A stretch of DNA of 64,000 nt. Origin: Choristoneura fumiferana. Lineage: Eukaryota; Arthropoda; Insecta; Lepidoptera; Tortricidae. Shown here piece after piece: positions 10,649 through 23,189 of the stretch (position 1 is its first letter; every line of letters starts with the position of its first letter). A program made the translations under genes and the position numbers. The stretch is from contig NC_133500.1 in the NCBI RefSeq assembly GCF_025370935.1, forward strand, positions 9,772,994 to 9,836,993. Reading direction: 5' to 3'. The notes under the pieces are model-generated. The model was not told where the DNA came from and did not search any database. It saw nothing but the letters and a program-made list of their open reading frames with translations.

Positions 10649-10775
10649 CTACAACGAAATTTGAAAATCAAAGTTATTATCGTATTGGTATTGTCCCTCT
10701 CACTCTCGTATTAAATAACTAAGCGTCAGCGGGATGGCAAGTTACGAAGTTTGAATTTTGCACTTCGTAGTATGG
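10649..10775. mobile_element. Foldback MITE related to 54446-54577, decayed
   Basis: Shares the core atttaatacgagagtgagaggg (in reverse) and the tacgaagt ends with the better preserved element at 54446-54577. The arms ggactacaacgaaatttg and gcacttcgtagtatgg still pair partly. Confidence 0.55.
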
Positions 10776-12325
10776 CCTGACGTTTGGATTGGTTTCTATA
10801 TTCGTGGTAATTTGCGTTCTTGAGTTTTAATTTCCTGTTAAGTTTTCTGTTGCCGGTACCCATTTAAGGTCTAAATGAAAACAAAATATTATAAGACTAT
10901 TTTTATATTAATGTGCATGGGTTGGTTACATCTGGAACGTCACAATGATAATGACACTTGTGACAGTGACGTTCGGCCATCTTTGGTAGCTTTTTTGGAA
11001 TCTAAATATGGGGTTGAGTATAGTAACTGCTGGGAGTATTGGGGTCAGGGTGAATAACCTTTCATAGTAATAGTTAAGAAAAAACGTCATAAATCTATAG
11101 ACAAATAAAGTAGGTACGGAAGAAACACGGAACATCGTTAAGGCGAAAAGCTTTTTAGGTAGCAATCTCGGGAAGCATTAAAGTCATTCATCATTTAGCA
11201 CATGCTCAAATTGAATGTAATATTACGTAAATAAACTTTTTATTAGCACTCGTGCATGGATCACACTGATAAATGATATATAACACTGATGTTTGTAGCA
11301 ATAAGCTTGAATTCAATCAAGGATACAAAGACAAACTTTTACATCTGACAATTTTTTATTGAGGAGTGGTTAAAAAATCAAGACGTTCATTCTGTAAAGG
11401 TCGCACAGTTCTTTTACTAGATCATTTTTTATACTACCATTTTGAGAAAGATCATCATTGCAGAGATAATGTGCCGCAAAAAACTTGGCAGAGAGGTTTT
11501 TTTTTCAAACAAAAGTTATATAATGATTCTTTTAACTATTATAGCTGGCAACACGAAGTAGGTAAATAAGAAATATGTGGATAAAAGATAAAAAATACAA
11601 TAATGTAGGGTATGATACGGCCACACCCGATATAGTGAGAATGATGAAGACATCGTCGGTTTGGGAGTGCACGCGCTCCCTTCGCTTACGTTATTTAGTT
11701 TAGTAGTCTTAGTTTACATTTAGTTCCTTTGGACGAGTTTTTCCGACAATCAGCTATACGTTTCGGCCGACGACGGATTAGGACTTATGTGCATTAGCAG
11801 CTGAATTCACTTTAGAAACGTTTGGTTGGATCGTACGAGTTCGCCCGACAACCGTCGGGCGTATTTCGCCTCAACCGCAACAAAAAATAAAGGCTTAAAT
11901 ATTCCGCGGCATTTGTTGTTTCACTTTTTTGTGCCACGAAAGTGAAACAAGAAGAAATATAACATATATGTTATGAACAAAAGTTGCTAAGACGATGACC
12001 ACAATTCACAACTCAATTGGCTTTACTTACCAAAGCATTTTTTTTAACAAAAACTGACAATACAAAACAATTTAGTACAAAAAGTTCCTCCACAAAAAGA
12101 AAAGAGGCCAATCCAACCATTCACATATCCTCTGGTATACAAGAAAGTCGAACAACAAATCCCACCAAATATATCCAAGGATGTTATCTCCGTTGTTATA
12201 AAAAGAGCAATAAGCAAAAAGGGAGCATGTTTCCGTTATGAACCGCAATAACAATAGAGAACGTTGGACCACAGGAACTGGCAATAATTGAACTTGTAGG
12301 CTGAAGACGCGGTAGAAAGGAAACG
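10776..12325. other. No gene; one diverged repeat
   Basis: At 11358-11510 a diverged match to 52898-53045 is visible (atcattgcagagataatgtg ccgcaaaaaacttggcag against atcattgccaagaagaatgc accgcaagaaacttggcag). The remaining DNA is AT-rich, with short spurious frames only. Confidence 0.4.
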
Positions 12326-12400
12326 GAATCATATCATCCGTAGGACGTACACTGTTGGACATAAGCCTTCACCAATCATGACAGAGGAGGGTTGCCAACT
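12326..12400 (-). mobile_element. RTE-like LINE terminus stub
   Basis: The text catatcatccgtaggacgta cactgttggacataagcc is the reverse of the LINE 3' terminus also seen at 2338-2401 and 21528-21600. Confidence 0.5.
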
Positions 12401-14140
12401 TGACACTCGCCACGCTTGGCTAGCGGATTGGTAAACGCAGTATAGGATGTTAAGGTTGCCAAGAAGACGCAACTGCCCTTTTTCTGGTCGCTTCCTTCCG
12501 CAGTCGATCCCTTAGCTAGTTCCTACAGGAATAGAGGAGGGGGACATCATTCCCACTAACACATCACTCCAGTAATCGGAGCGGGTCGGAGGTTGAATTT
12601 TTTTTAGACTCAAGCCAACAAATAGATAATATACAGTTCCACTGATGGAAAGTGACCACCGCTTCTTGTGGACAACGACAGCACCATGCATACGAAGTTT
12701 AGATTACAAGAAAATTATAGCCAGCAAAAACTACCGCCAGCTTAAAAGTTAGTTATTTATTTATTTATTTCAAACCATAATATCATCATATCATGCCCTG
12801 TCTGCACATTGTATGTCGACGGCATATAAAGCAATATGGCGGGCCGAGTTGGCCGCCAAAACGTATTTATACAAAATTAAGACATTACTTTTTATATTTC
12901 AGCGCAAATGAAACAGAATGCCACAATCAAAATAAAAACGATGGACTCGGAGGCGCCGTTAACAAGGTGATTCTTATGCTGTTACATTGTTTTTTAGGGT
13001 TCCGTAACCGAAGGGTTACAAACGTAAGCCTCTTTACTCACGTCTATGTGGACAGAACAGAATTGAAAAGATTTCATATTTCTAAGACTATAATTTAATT
13101 CGTTCTCTGTATTCTGTTTGGAAAGAGAAAGACGCTGATATTTTTAAAATTTCGCTACGATTATTAATTAATTTATTACATTTTTTTTAAGATGTGCTAA
13201 TTCTTAAAGGGCATATCTCTAATAAAAAAAAATCTGACGTAGACGTTGTCAAAATTATGAAAGCTCCTTTTTCTGGTGAAAAAGGCATGGGAAACATATC
13301 TATTCTGCGGTAGTTTTGGCAAATTCAGATATATTTTTTTCAATTTTCAGTATTTTTTTAAATATGGAGGAATAAATTATAATAAATATTTTCCCATGTT
13401 CAGGAGGCAAAACTCTTTCGATTCCTGCAGTAATTTACAGGTATAAAACAAATGAAATCTTGTCAATTAACTGATGACGATTAAATATTATATACAGATG
13501 TAATGCGTAATAGTTTTTTATTCACAGCACAAGACACAACAATATTATTAGGTACAAATGCATAATGCTAAAGCGTTAAAAACACCCCAGCGCTGATTTT
13601 CAGCCAGCACCGTCGGTGACCCCCGGACCGTTATAAAGGCATACCCTCCTGAGCCCCCCATTTGTAAACTAGAAAACAAATTTATTGCGTGACTTTAAAA
13701 ACATAAAAATTAAATTTATTACGTAAACATAATAATTTTTTACAACTACTATGCACTCACGTGCCAAGTATCCCTTACGCGGGCTTAAACGAAAAAACTA
13801 GCCAAGTACGAGTCGGCCTCGCACACGAAGAGTTCCGTACCATTATCTATACAACAAAAAGACATGTTTACGTTTAAAAAAAATACAAAATATTAAAATC
13901 AACAACATGACCGTACACTCGGAACGCCTGTCTCACCTACATATACATTTGTTGTTGTAGTTCCACGAAAACCCAGTACCCATATTGCGACGCAACGTCG
14001 CGCATGCACGTTTAACTATGTTATTTATTTTATTGTATATGATATATGATAATTGATTGTTTAATAATAACTTCGGCCGAATACTACGTCTGTGCACTTT
14101 TCGCAGTCCCTCCAACTGGAAAAGATTGTTAGTCAGCTCA
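12401..14140. other. No gene recognised
   Basis: AT-rich DNA. It holds a short TTAT microsatellite near 12750-12767, a fragment gggttccgtaaccgaagggtt near 12999, and a gagtcggcctcgcacacgaa segment (13810) that is the reverse of a common lepidopteran repeat end also hinted at near 20120 and 27910. Confidence 0.4.
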
Positions 14141-14310
14141 GTGCCCTTAGTGTAAGTTTTCTGTTACAAAATACGTCTCGATCGTGTTCGTATGTCACAA
14201 CAGCGCCCCTAGCGGAACGTTTGCGATGTTCGTGTTTCCATACAAATTGAGATTTTAACGCGAACGCGATCGAGACGTATTTTGTAACCGTTAACATACA
14301 CTAAGGGTAC
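14141..14310. mobile_element. Foldback MITE with gtgcccttag ends
   Basis: The left arm gtgcccttagtgtaagtttt, continuing ctgttacaaaatacgtctcg atcg, mirrors the right arm cgatcgagacgtattttgta, continuing accgttaacatacactaaggg, with few mismatches over about 44 bases. The loop contains gcgcccctagcggaacg. No coding capacity. Single copy in this window. Confidence 0.8.
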
Positions 14311-14632
14311 AGCATACAATAATTTCACTTAGTTCTCGGTGTTCTCGGCAAGGCGAAAGCGTTTGGTTACATTTGGTTACATAAAAAGTTCATCATCGCA
14401 TACGAAAACTGCCATTTGATTGCGATCGTGAGCGTCAGAAACGTTAGGCGAAACGGCCTCTGGTCCACGTAGGTACATAATATTTTAACGTTTGGGCTTC
14501 ACTGAAAACCAGCTTTGCTGCACATAAAGTGTCGTAAATAACACATGCTGAGTAACTGAGCCGAGGCCCGTTATGATGTCCCTTCGTGTCACCAATTAAT
14601 TTACTTGTACATATTATATTGTTAGTTTTTAA

Positions 14633-14870
14633 CCCCCGACGCAAGAAGAGGGGTGTTATAAGTTTGACCGCTATGTGTGTCTATCTGTGGCACCGTAGCT
14701 CTTAAACGGGTGGACCGATTTGAATGCGTTTTTTTATTTGAAAGCAGGTTTTCTAGCGATGGTTCTTAGACATGTTTCATCGAAAACGGCTGTTTTTGAG
14801 ATATTGAACTTTGAAGTGACAAAGTCGGGGGTTTTCCAACTTTGTGTTGGTTAGGTTATATTTAGTCTTA
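14633..14870 (+). repeat. Dispersed repeat cccccgacgcaagaagaggg
   Basis: The start cccccgacgcaagaagaggggtgttataag, then accgtagctcttaaacgggtggaccgattt and aaagtcgggggttttccaac, is a repeat I recognise as frequent in moth genomes. A partial relative in reverse sits at about 16741-16880 (gaccgattctgatgaaac, acacccctctgtttgcgtcg). Confidence 0.6.
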
Positions 14871-15151
14871 TTATTGTAAGGTTGGTTGTGGTACTGATGG
14901 ACTCAAAATAAATATTTCTTTCTTTCGATACGATCATCGGAAAAGAATAAAAAAAAAACCGCGCAAAAGACTGTGTGTGTAGGCTGGCTAGGTTGAAGCA
15001 TTCTCATTGTGTATCACTGTCAATATCAGTACTATCACTACAATGTTAGTACGAGTAGGTTCAAGTTCACTAGTACCCATTATTATATTATATAATTTAA
15101 CAAGGAAAAACGAAACAAAACAGATTAATTTTGAATGTATTTTATTTTTAG

Positions 15152-15433
15152 TACATTTCAATGAAACAAAACAGATGCAACCAGCAACTTATCCTGTAAA
15201 TGAGATGGAAGCTATAGCCAAAAATTTTGCGAAACAGATGGCTACCAAAACGTTCCTTTATAAAAAAACCCGAAAAAGCCCTAAGGAAATAAGAGAAAAA
15301 AATATAACATCGGTAAATTGCAAAAGGGATACATACAAATTTCAATTTGCTGGTGGCGAAACATCTACCCAACATCCGCCGATACTAGTTTTAAGAGAAT
15401 CTGTGTCAGACAGCGCGAATATCAGCAGCAAAG
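15152..15433 (+). CDS. Candidate internal exon, 94 codons, unknown product
   Basis: This segment lies in the middle of a 191-codon open frame (15007-15582). It is bounded by an acceptor-like tgtattttatttttag ending at 15151 and a donor-like aaag|gtaattt at 15434. Its length of 282 bases is divisible by three, with the same phase at both ends (two bases, 93 codons, one base). The encoded stretch is lysine/glutamate-rich and contains NEMEAIAKNFAKQMATK and KKTRKSPKEIREKN. I do not recognise a family. The enclosing frame starts at TTG, not ATG, so it would have to be an internal exon or a decayed element ORF. No partner exons were identified, and chance remains a real alternative. Confidence 0.25.
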
Positions 15434-15800
15434 GTAATTTGGTTAAAATAAAAACCACGCTGTTTATTTTTCAAAGCTCGTATCTGACTCTCTCGTGTAG
15501 AAACATAACGAACCGCACGTACCGCATCATAAGATGCAGTTTTCAAAGTCACGTAACCTTCGAAGGGATCTCGCAAAAGTAACTATACGGGGATGTATTC
15601 TCGAATCGCACGATAATTAGACACGCCCATCATCTGCAGGCCAGGCGACAGGGAGTTGATTAATTATCCTTTTTTTGTGCCGCAGCAAAACTCTGTTATA
15701 TTTTTCAGATTCATCGAGCGTAGATAGCTGCTGAGATATACAATATATATGTACCTTAAGCAAAAAGCACTTGGGGACTACGCAATAGGGTATTTAACAA

Positions 15801-15985
15801 TCACCATCAGCCGGAAGACTGTTAAACAAAGGCCCGGATTTCTCGCTATGTCGTCGGGCCATGCCAGGCGTGATGCGTTATAACCACTCGAAAACCTTTC
15901 TTCTACAACGGCTATCTGTTCTTCGAGCCATACGGCCTGTCCATTGCCACATCAACTTACAAATTCTTCAAGTTGAAATAATGCT
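15801..15985 (-). mobile_element. RTE-like LINE fragment, reverse
   Basis: Landmarks are atcagccggaagactgttaa, ttctacaacggctatctgtt cttcgagc and ggcctgtccattgccacatc. These also occur in the longer reverse fragments at 28818-29065 and 62020-62365. Heavily diverged. Confidence 0.55.
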
Positions 15986-18514
15986 AGCAACATAGCAATA
16001 AGTTCTTGAATCTTTTTATATCATGATCATGACACGAAGAAAAGCCCGAATTAGACTGAGATCTGTAATAAATTAAAATCCTCCAATTTCATCGAAAAAT
16101 ACCAAGAAAAACGAGCTTTTGGACAAAAAAAAACTATTTTATCCATTTCATTACAATAGCGTCAAAGCTCGATTCAATTATTGTGAGCTTTGGCGCGATA
16201 AAGCTCCGCATAAATATGGGATTGCTAGTTCGAGAGCCGACGACACGATGCCCCGAGATAAGTTTGCAATGGACATGCATAGTAAACAATTCACGGACAG
16301 TACGAAAGGCTAATAGAATGCAGGGAGCCTGTAGTATATATACTCGTAACTTTACAGCGGTGTCGAAGGCTCTGGATACGAAAATTAATCACTGCATTGT
16401 CGTCAAAGAGTTCCATCGATCGAATCCAAAATAGCCAGCTGGTAACTAACAGAGCCATCCCAAAGGTGGCTGCTCCGTGTAGGGACGGCTAGGCCTCCGT
16501 ATAAGCAAAAAAAAATCTTACTATCTTGCTCCTCTGCTATTACATGCGCACTATAGCTATATCTGTAAGACACATAATAATTTTGTGTAATCCATTGATA
16601 TGGACCTCCGCAAGTAGCATCTCCGCAGTAAGTACCGTCTACCTTGAAAAGGATACAAAATCCGATTGTGCGTTTCTTTTTTCAAAAAAAGTTGCAAAAC
16701 TTCGTTACATAGTCATTTCAATGTTCAATATTTTAAAATTGACAGGACCGATTCTGATGAAACATAGCTAAGCATGGAAAATCGGCCCATCCGTTTGAGA
16801 GTTACTATGCCACAGATACTCGTAGACAGACAAAATTGGCCTGAAACTTAGATAGAACACCCCTCTGTTTGCGTCGGAGGTTAACAACCGTAGCACCACA
16901 AAGAAGCAAGACAACTGTTCCTTCCATGTACACTACAGCGCTTGCATCTGGACCTAGTCCGTGTGCACGTTCAATTAACTTCAGCGGGATTAGACCGTCA
17001 CATTACGGACGAGCGTCCCGCATTTCGTTAGCGGTGATGCCTCTGCTCAAGTGCAAGCTGTAACGTAGATGAGTCTGTGTAATTCGAGTGGACGAAATTA
17101 GACTTCGTTTTTATTGTTTGAACAAAACGTTTTTATTTTTTTAAACGACATCAAAAAGGAGGTTCTTATTTCGGTTGAATTTTTTCAAGTCTGTTACTTC
17201 AAACTCCGTCGTATTAAATGAATTCGAGATAAGTAATTTTTTGATTTGTAGGGATTAGAGGCTTCCCGTATAGTTCCGCACGGAATTGAAAATAATACCA
17301 TCCCTAAGAACAGTTACTTTCTTAAAGCAAAATAATGCAACATTCGTGACTTTCATTTGAACACTATTATTTTAATTCAGCACGCCACAAATTTAATTAA
17401 AAACCGAAAACAATTTCCACCTCAAAATGCCATCAACGAACCGCCAAATGACCATTTTATAATCAACATAGAAAATTAAATCCTCACAACAAAGCATCAA
17501 ATAGCCCTCCGCAGAAACATAACTCTCATAATGAGGAAATACCAAAGACAAAAGACATAAATCGTCAGAAGGAATAAATTCGCCGAACTAAGTTAGATCA
17601 AGCCGTTCATTATTATGTACTAGTACAGAGTAAAGTGGACCCTCCAAGTTGCGAGCAAGATTGTGTTCTGCGTGCACAAGCTCTGTAGTGGGGATTTAAT
17701 TAAAATCTCGCTGAAGATAGAAAACAGGACTGTTGTCCATTGTCAGACGGTATCGTAATCTGATATGACTAATTGACAGACCGTTCATGAGTTTTGGTAA
17801 GGAAATTAACTTATATTAGTATTTATGATTGAGTTAAATAAACTAATTTAGAACAAGTAAAGCACTGTGCTTGTGTCGAAGCAGTAAATTAACACAAAGA
17901 GCTATGCACATAGGTTTGTCATGAAACAAAAGTATACGGTAGTTGTAAATAACAAAATTACGAAGGCAACACCCAAAGGCGTAAGTGAAATAACACTATC
18001 AACATGATAAAATTTTAATAGATATATCTTATATCGTCTCTTATCTCTATGAATTTTGCCATGTTAATATTTTTTTTTCGCCGCAATCACGTTTAATAGA
18101 AAATTCGCGTGAATTTTCGGGTTTCAACAAAAATAAAAAGAACTCCGAGCAAAACTGACTCGCACTTTACTTTTAAACGTGTAAGTCGACACATTACACC
18201 TTCGTTGTACTTAAAACATGTGCAAACTTCACCATTTAATGTTAAAAAAGAACCACTTAAATTAAACGTAGTAGGTACCTAATGCGTTATTTCAAAGCTT
18301 ATGAAAATTAATCGCATCGCCTCACAATGGACACTCGCACCGAAGGAATGCTTATCTTCATTTAAGTTTACTTTCATATTAATTTATGAAACCGTCTCGA
18401 CCGTGCGCTCGTTCCAATATCGCGGGCCCCGACCGAGTTGCTAACACACTTACGAACTGCTATATTCTGCTTACTGCGACTTACCTGTGGACAGAAAAAA
18501 GTTTTTGTTAAAGT
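15986..18514. other. Long stretch without a supported gene
   Basis: Several frames of 60-85 codons occur but none has a recognisable domain or credible start. Around 16741-16880 lies the reverse repeat fragment noted under 14633-14870. The rest (17070-18500) is plain AT-rich DNA. Confidence 0.4.
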
Positions 18515-18679
18515 ACGAAACGCGTCAGTGTATTGTGGTGGTGGTGATAGATGGGTTTGTGTGATTTGTGTGTATTCTTACAGTGGAGGGAGGTGGAGGA
18601 ACTGCATGAACACGCATATCCTGCATAAACTTAGCTATCATAAGGTCGCGGGTGAGCAAAGAATTTCTTTTAGTTCATT
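18515..18679 (-). mobile_element. TIR element family F, truncated copy
   Basis: In reverse orientation it reads cgaaacgcgtcagtgtattg, then tggtggtggtgatagatggg, then gtggaggaactgcatgaaca cgcatat, ending tcgcgggtgagcaaagaatt tctttt agttcat. This matches 35640-35925 and 60321-60590. The 177-codon open frame over 18438-18971 is therefore not a gene. Confidence 0.75.
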
Positions 18680-19403
18680 CGTGTTAAATATACCAAGTTT
18701 TAAAAACCTCCGAACCAAAGGACTGAACAAACTCGACCCCGACCTAGAACGAGGTCAAACCGAAAAAAGTAACACAGATTATTTGACAAGGGTACCTACT
18801 ATTGTCCCTGGTAGATCCTTAGCGAAAAACCTTATCAAAGGTACCGGTAGGCCCTACGAGGGCCTATGTCTTGTGCACATGAAAACAAAATTAAATCTTA
18901 AGTTGGACGGCGTAAAGATAAAAATAGGATATCTTACGTTTTGGATATGGGTCCTTTCAATTATGAAGTGATCGTTAGGTTCATCTGATTGCGAGGATCG
19001 GACTATTGACATATTAGTATAGATAGTGCCACCAGAGTTGAGGTCACGCACACAAGAACATATCGTGTAATGACAGCTCATTCATTTCATTCATTCTCCT
19101 TTTGTGCAATCACCTCTTTTTGTGCGTGTAATCATTCACTTCAACTCTCGTGGCACAACCTATACCTACTATCACGGTGTGATGAGATGACTGCTAGAGC
19201 AAGATGGCGCTGTAGCTTCGAGCGTTCGGCTTGCCATAAATGAAAAAGAAATTTCTCACATTAAAGTATGAACAAATATAACATAATTGCCGGTTGCATT
19301 TTTTTTATATGCAACCAGTAATGACCAGCATCCCTGAGATCGCATTCCCGGAGCGGTACAACGTAGGGATCTAAACGAGCATAATATCAATCTCTCAAAG
19401 GGC
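18680..19403. other. No gene recognised
   Basis: Contains an open frame continuing from the preceding element, and CATT/TTCA-rich DNA near 19080-19110. Nothing can be named. Confidence 0.35.
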
Positions 19404-19501
19404 CGGCAGCAGACCTGTTGTTGCGTGTGTCTATGGGCGGTGGTGATAGCTTCCCATCAGATGATCCTCATGCTTGTTTGCCCCCTCTTACATAAAAAAA
19501 C
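19404..19501 (+). repeat. Family D poly(A)-tailed repeat, 3' fragment
   Basis: Only the terminal part is present: atgggcggtggtgatagctt, cccatcagatgatcctcatg, tgtttgccccctcttac and an A-run. It is 5'-truncated, as expected for retroposition. Confidence 0.65.
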
Positions 19502-20206
19502 AAATAGAAATACCTATTACACACGATTTTATTGCAAGACTGTGTGTAAATCATTTTGAGTTCTACAACCGCTCATCCATTTCTCGTACTAACTTTACAT
19601 ACGGTGGATTGAGGAATGTTAAAAAAGTTCAAAAGTAACTTCTGCATCTAGCCCCAGAATTTAATAAATTCCCTGAACCTCTATAAAATCAGAAGGCCAC
19701 TTTACATTTTCCATTGTAAATCTTACAAAACAACAAATTATCTAAGATCAAGAATGCACAGCAAAATCCAAAGATTAAAGCCATAATTCCAACGTTGAAT
19801 AAATAAGGCCTCGGCCAGACAGACGGACGTTAGTAAGGCAAGATAATCAGCTTCAGTATCTTTCTGTAGTCTGTACCGGGGCTTAGTGTGAGCAACGAAG
19901 CACTTTAAAGTATGAATGTCTAATCTTAAAGTGGAACTACGTCGGCCGTGTCAAGTTAGTTTCGTACTAGGATGTCTGTCTCTCTACAAAGATACGTACA
20001 TATTAAACTACCCTCCTAAGTTTGTAATAAAAATAATTAATGATAAAAAAAAATGTTGACTGTCATCTAAACTACAAATCCGTCTCGAATCTCTAGCTAA
20101 TCTGATCTCTGTGATCTCTGTGCGGAACCCTCGGCGCGCGAGTCCAACTCGCACTTAGCCAGTTTTAATTTTTGGACACTTATAAAGAAGTTTATGAAAA
20201 AAGTAT
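19502..20206. other. No gene; small repeat scraps
   Basis: At 20048-20090 gttgactgtcatctaaacta caaatccgtctcgaat is a fragment of the repeat at 51708-51900. Near 20120-20165 cgcgcgagtccaactcgcac ttagccagtttt resembles a common lepidopteran repeat end. Confidence 0.4.
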
Positions 20207-20283
20207 ATTCGAACAAAACAAATAGAGACGGCATCACACCTAACCGCCAGTTAACACTAATCAATGGATGGTGAAACAGCCCC
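20207..20283. mobile_element. TTA-flanked foldback MITE, right half only
   Basis: From tattcgaacaaaacaaatag through gagacggcatcacacctaac to gatggtgaaacagcccc it is nearly identical to the right half of 1176-1314. The left arm is absent. Confidence 0.8.
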
Positions 20284-20971
20284 TAAATAGTTTAAATTTG
20301 GCCTCCCCAAACTAGAGGTATGTCCAATCATCATTACGTTACAATGCACCGCGAACTCGAACGAAACGCAAAACGAGAATGTTATTGCTGGACGTTTAAT
20401 TACTGCACAGCAATAAATCTTGCAGTATCAAGGGTTGCCAGATCAAGCGGAATATAAGGGCAATCGTAGCAAATATATTGGGATTAAAATGCACTATTAA
20501 ATTAATATTCTCTTTTGATTCATACTCTTAAATAAAAAAAAATAGATAAGTCGTCGTAGATAATCTCACATTGTACAGGAATGAAATGACCATAAATCAC
20601 GCAAGAGTCAATAACAAAATGAAGTGTTTTCATTAGATCATTAAATATTTACGGACGTTACTTTTTCTAAGCGGATATTATAACAAAATCTAAAATGTAT
20701 TCGAAGGACTCTGCTAGGTACTAAGAATCTAGAAGCATCTTAATCCATTAATTATAGTAACCACGCGAAAGTGGTAGGTACTGGTGTGTGAGACAACCCT
20801 AAGCAAGAGCAAGAGTTACTTATGACTGTCGAAACCAAGCCATTGACGTAACACTGGCGCGACCTAGGTCTTCAATTTATGATTAAATCCACGTATTCAT
20901 TTGGATAAAACGCACAGCATACAGTTTAGTGAGCACCAAGCTAAGATATTGCATAATTAAAAAAAAAATGT

Positions 20972-21064
20972 AGCCAGCAGGAGTGTTTGAAGCCATTGGG
21001 CTTATATTGATATATACTATAGTATGTAGGTGAGGTAGACGACTATAGGTCCACTCCTGCTGGC
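20972..21064. mobile_element. Short inverted-repeat element, agccagcaggagtg arms
   Basis: agccagcaggagtg at the left is repeated in exact inversion as cactcctgctggct at 21051-21064. It is followed by gaccgacttcagactgg and a T-rich gtagtcggttattttttt, a sequence I recognise from other moth repeats. Class unknown. Confidence 0.5.
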
Positions 21065-21527
21065 TCGTGCTGAGGCACCGACCGACTTCAGACTGGTAGA
21101 AAATTATTTTCATGGTTTTTTGTAGTCGGTTATTTTTTTTTTTTTTTTCTGTTACTATTCTAATTACAACCGCTTCGTTGGTGCCAATTTTATCAAACGA
21201 CGATGTCCAATCTCTGTATTATCAGAATCATATTGTACTGAAACACCGTCAATCCTGTATCAATTAGCACAAACGCTTAATACCGTGTCATCTATCACTG
21301 TCAGGGTATTATGGCGTGTTACAGCATGCCACGACCGCACAACACAGCCACAATGGAATCGCACGGTCGACTTAACCCGGGTGCATTTAAATGTAATGCA
21401 ATCGGGAATCGCGAACGACGGCATTGCATGTAAATCACCGGCTGTGATTGGAATGTTCAGAGATGATTATTTTTTATTACCAAATGCGATTGGTTCGTTT
21501 AATTACAGTAACTATAGGCAACTTTAT

Positions 21528-21600
21528 TCATCATCTTCATATCAGCCCGTAGGACGTCTACTGTTGGACATAGGTCTCCCCCATTGACCTCCATTTGCAA
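21528..21600 (-). mobile_element. RTE-like LINE terminus stub
   Basis: Reads catcatcttcatatcagccc gtaggacgtctactgttgga cataggtctccccc, the reverse of the ATGATG-tailed terminus described at 5278-5716. Confidence 0.6.
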
Positions 21601-22418
21601 GAAAAAAAATTAAGCAAATAATAATAAACGCAGCCCGTCATTTCTGAGAATCCTTGTTTTAAATAATTTCAAGTTTGTGCTTTAAATTTTCAAAACCATT
21701 TTTTTAACCTCTTAGCCTAATTTTGTACAATGGGTGGCCGAATGTTTTTTTAGTTAATTACTGTTTTGTAATGATGATGATGTGATTACGTTTATGTTTT
21801 TATGCGCTTTCTACTTATTTATAAGTATACTTACATAAAATAAAATATAGCGTTGCGTTCCAACTTATTTGGCAAGAAAGTAAACTGTCGACATTTTATC
21901 CATCGAAAAATACACAAAGAATTATAAAACGATTGAAAAGTACTTTTTTACGTAATTTTTACTGAACGAAATTCGGCAGATCTGGAAAAAGTCTTGAATA
22001 CTCAACTGTGTTACAACAACAAACTGTTAAATAAAGAAAAAGTCTAAAACTATTATTTTTCGGGCTGGGCACTACATGACCTTTTTTCTTGCAAATGAGT
22101 TGTACTTTACCCCCTCAAAAAGAATGCAATTCAATAACCAATCCGCCTGTACAGTATGGTGTGTCCGTGCATTGCCCGGGTGCAATAAGTCCGGTCGTGA
22201 CGTCACGCGTTACCGGCTGCCCCGGCAATATCGAGCTGCCGTCAAAATGGACGTTTCAATGGAACCCAAGGCGAAATATTTTCAAGCTCTGTGCTATGAA
22301 AATGTTCGAGTTCAAACACGTAAATGTGTAGAAATATTTATTCACATCTTCGAGCTGTATAGGACTAAAATGTACTTTCCATTGCTAGGCATCCTCTCAC
22401 AATAAGATACATTGGGCG
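21601..22418. other. No gene; CpG-rich patch with TGACGTCA
   Basis: Most of the stretch is AT-rich. At 22150-22260 a local CpG-rich patch carries a perfect palindromic cAMP-response-type octamer (22198-22205) beside cgcgttaccggctgcc. A 109-codon frame overlaps it (22076-22405) without a recognisable domain. Whether it is a promoter or a repeat relic cannot be told. Confidence 0.3.
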
Positions 22419-23060
22419 GTTCCTTTTTAATGTTTCTTAGTCAAAATGAAAAACGGAACTCGCTATATAGTATCGCCATGTCTCTCTGTCCGTCCGTCCA
22501 GGGCTTAGCTGAGAGACTATATTAGGTAGTGCTAAAAAGCTGTAATTTAGCAATATGCCATAAAAAGTGGTGGTATAAAATATAGAAAAAAAAATATTTT
22601 TAAGGTAACTCCCATAGACGTAGTGGGGGTATTTTTTTCGCCTCTAAATTTATAGTATGTATGTCTTGTATGTATGTATGTATGTATGTTCAAACACAAT
22701 GCTATGTATTGTTTCAGAATAAATAAATAATAAAAAAAGTATGTATGTAAACTCTTTATGGTACAAAATAAGTAACAAACATTGAGATATATGTAAAATG
22801 GCGAACTTATCCCTTTAATGGATCTCTACCAGTCAACCTTTGAGTGGATGACTTTGACCTTATAATGTGGGGTATCGTTGGATAATTTGGATATGCCTTT
22901 TTAAAATCAAACATAAAATATACCTACTTAGAAAATTCAGTTCAAAATACAAAATCCATAGAAAATAATAACTCGTTTAGTACCTACGATAAGTAATTTC
23001 GTATCGGCTACGGAACCCTATCCTGGGCGTGTCCGACACGCACTCGACCGGTTTTTTTTT
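22419..23060 (+). repeat. Dispersed repeat with ggttcc and ccggtttttt ends, copy 2
   Basis: Begins ggttcctttttaatgtttct tagtcaaaatg and ends ggctacggaaccctatcctg, ggcgtgtccgacacgc, actcgaccggttttttt. It matches 470-1150 at both ends and contains a TATG microsatellite at about 22654-22690. Confidence 0.7.
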
Positions 23061-23189
23061 TGAAACTTCAAAGCTCATGGGGAATTTTGAATGAAATTCT
23101 GAAATGCTCTCTGAGGAGCGCGTATGGGCTGGAACCCATGAACTATCTGCCTGAGAACATAATTAAAACCATTTTTGGTTGCCTCGAAG

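Noticed and set aside
18438..18971. 177-codon open frame
   Set aside because: Its first part is the reverse complement of the TIR element found at 35640 and 60321, and the rest has no domain.
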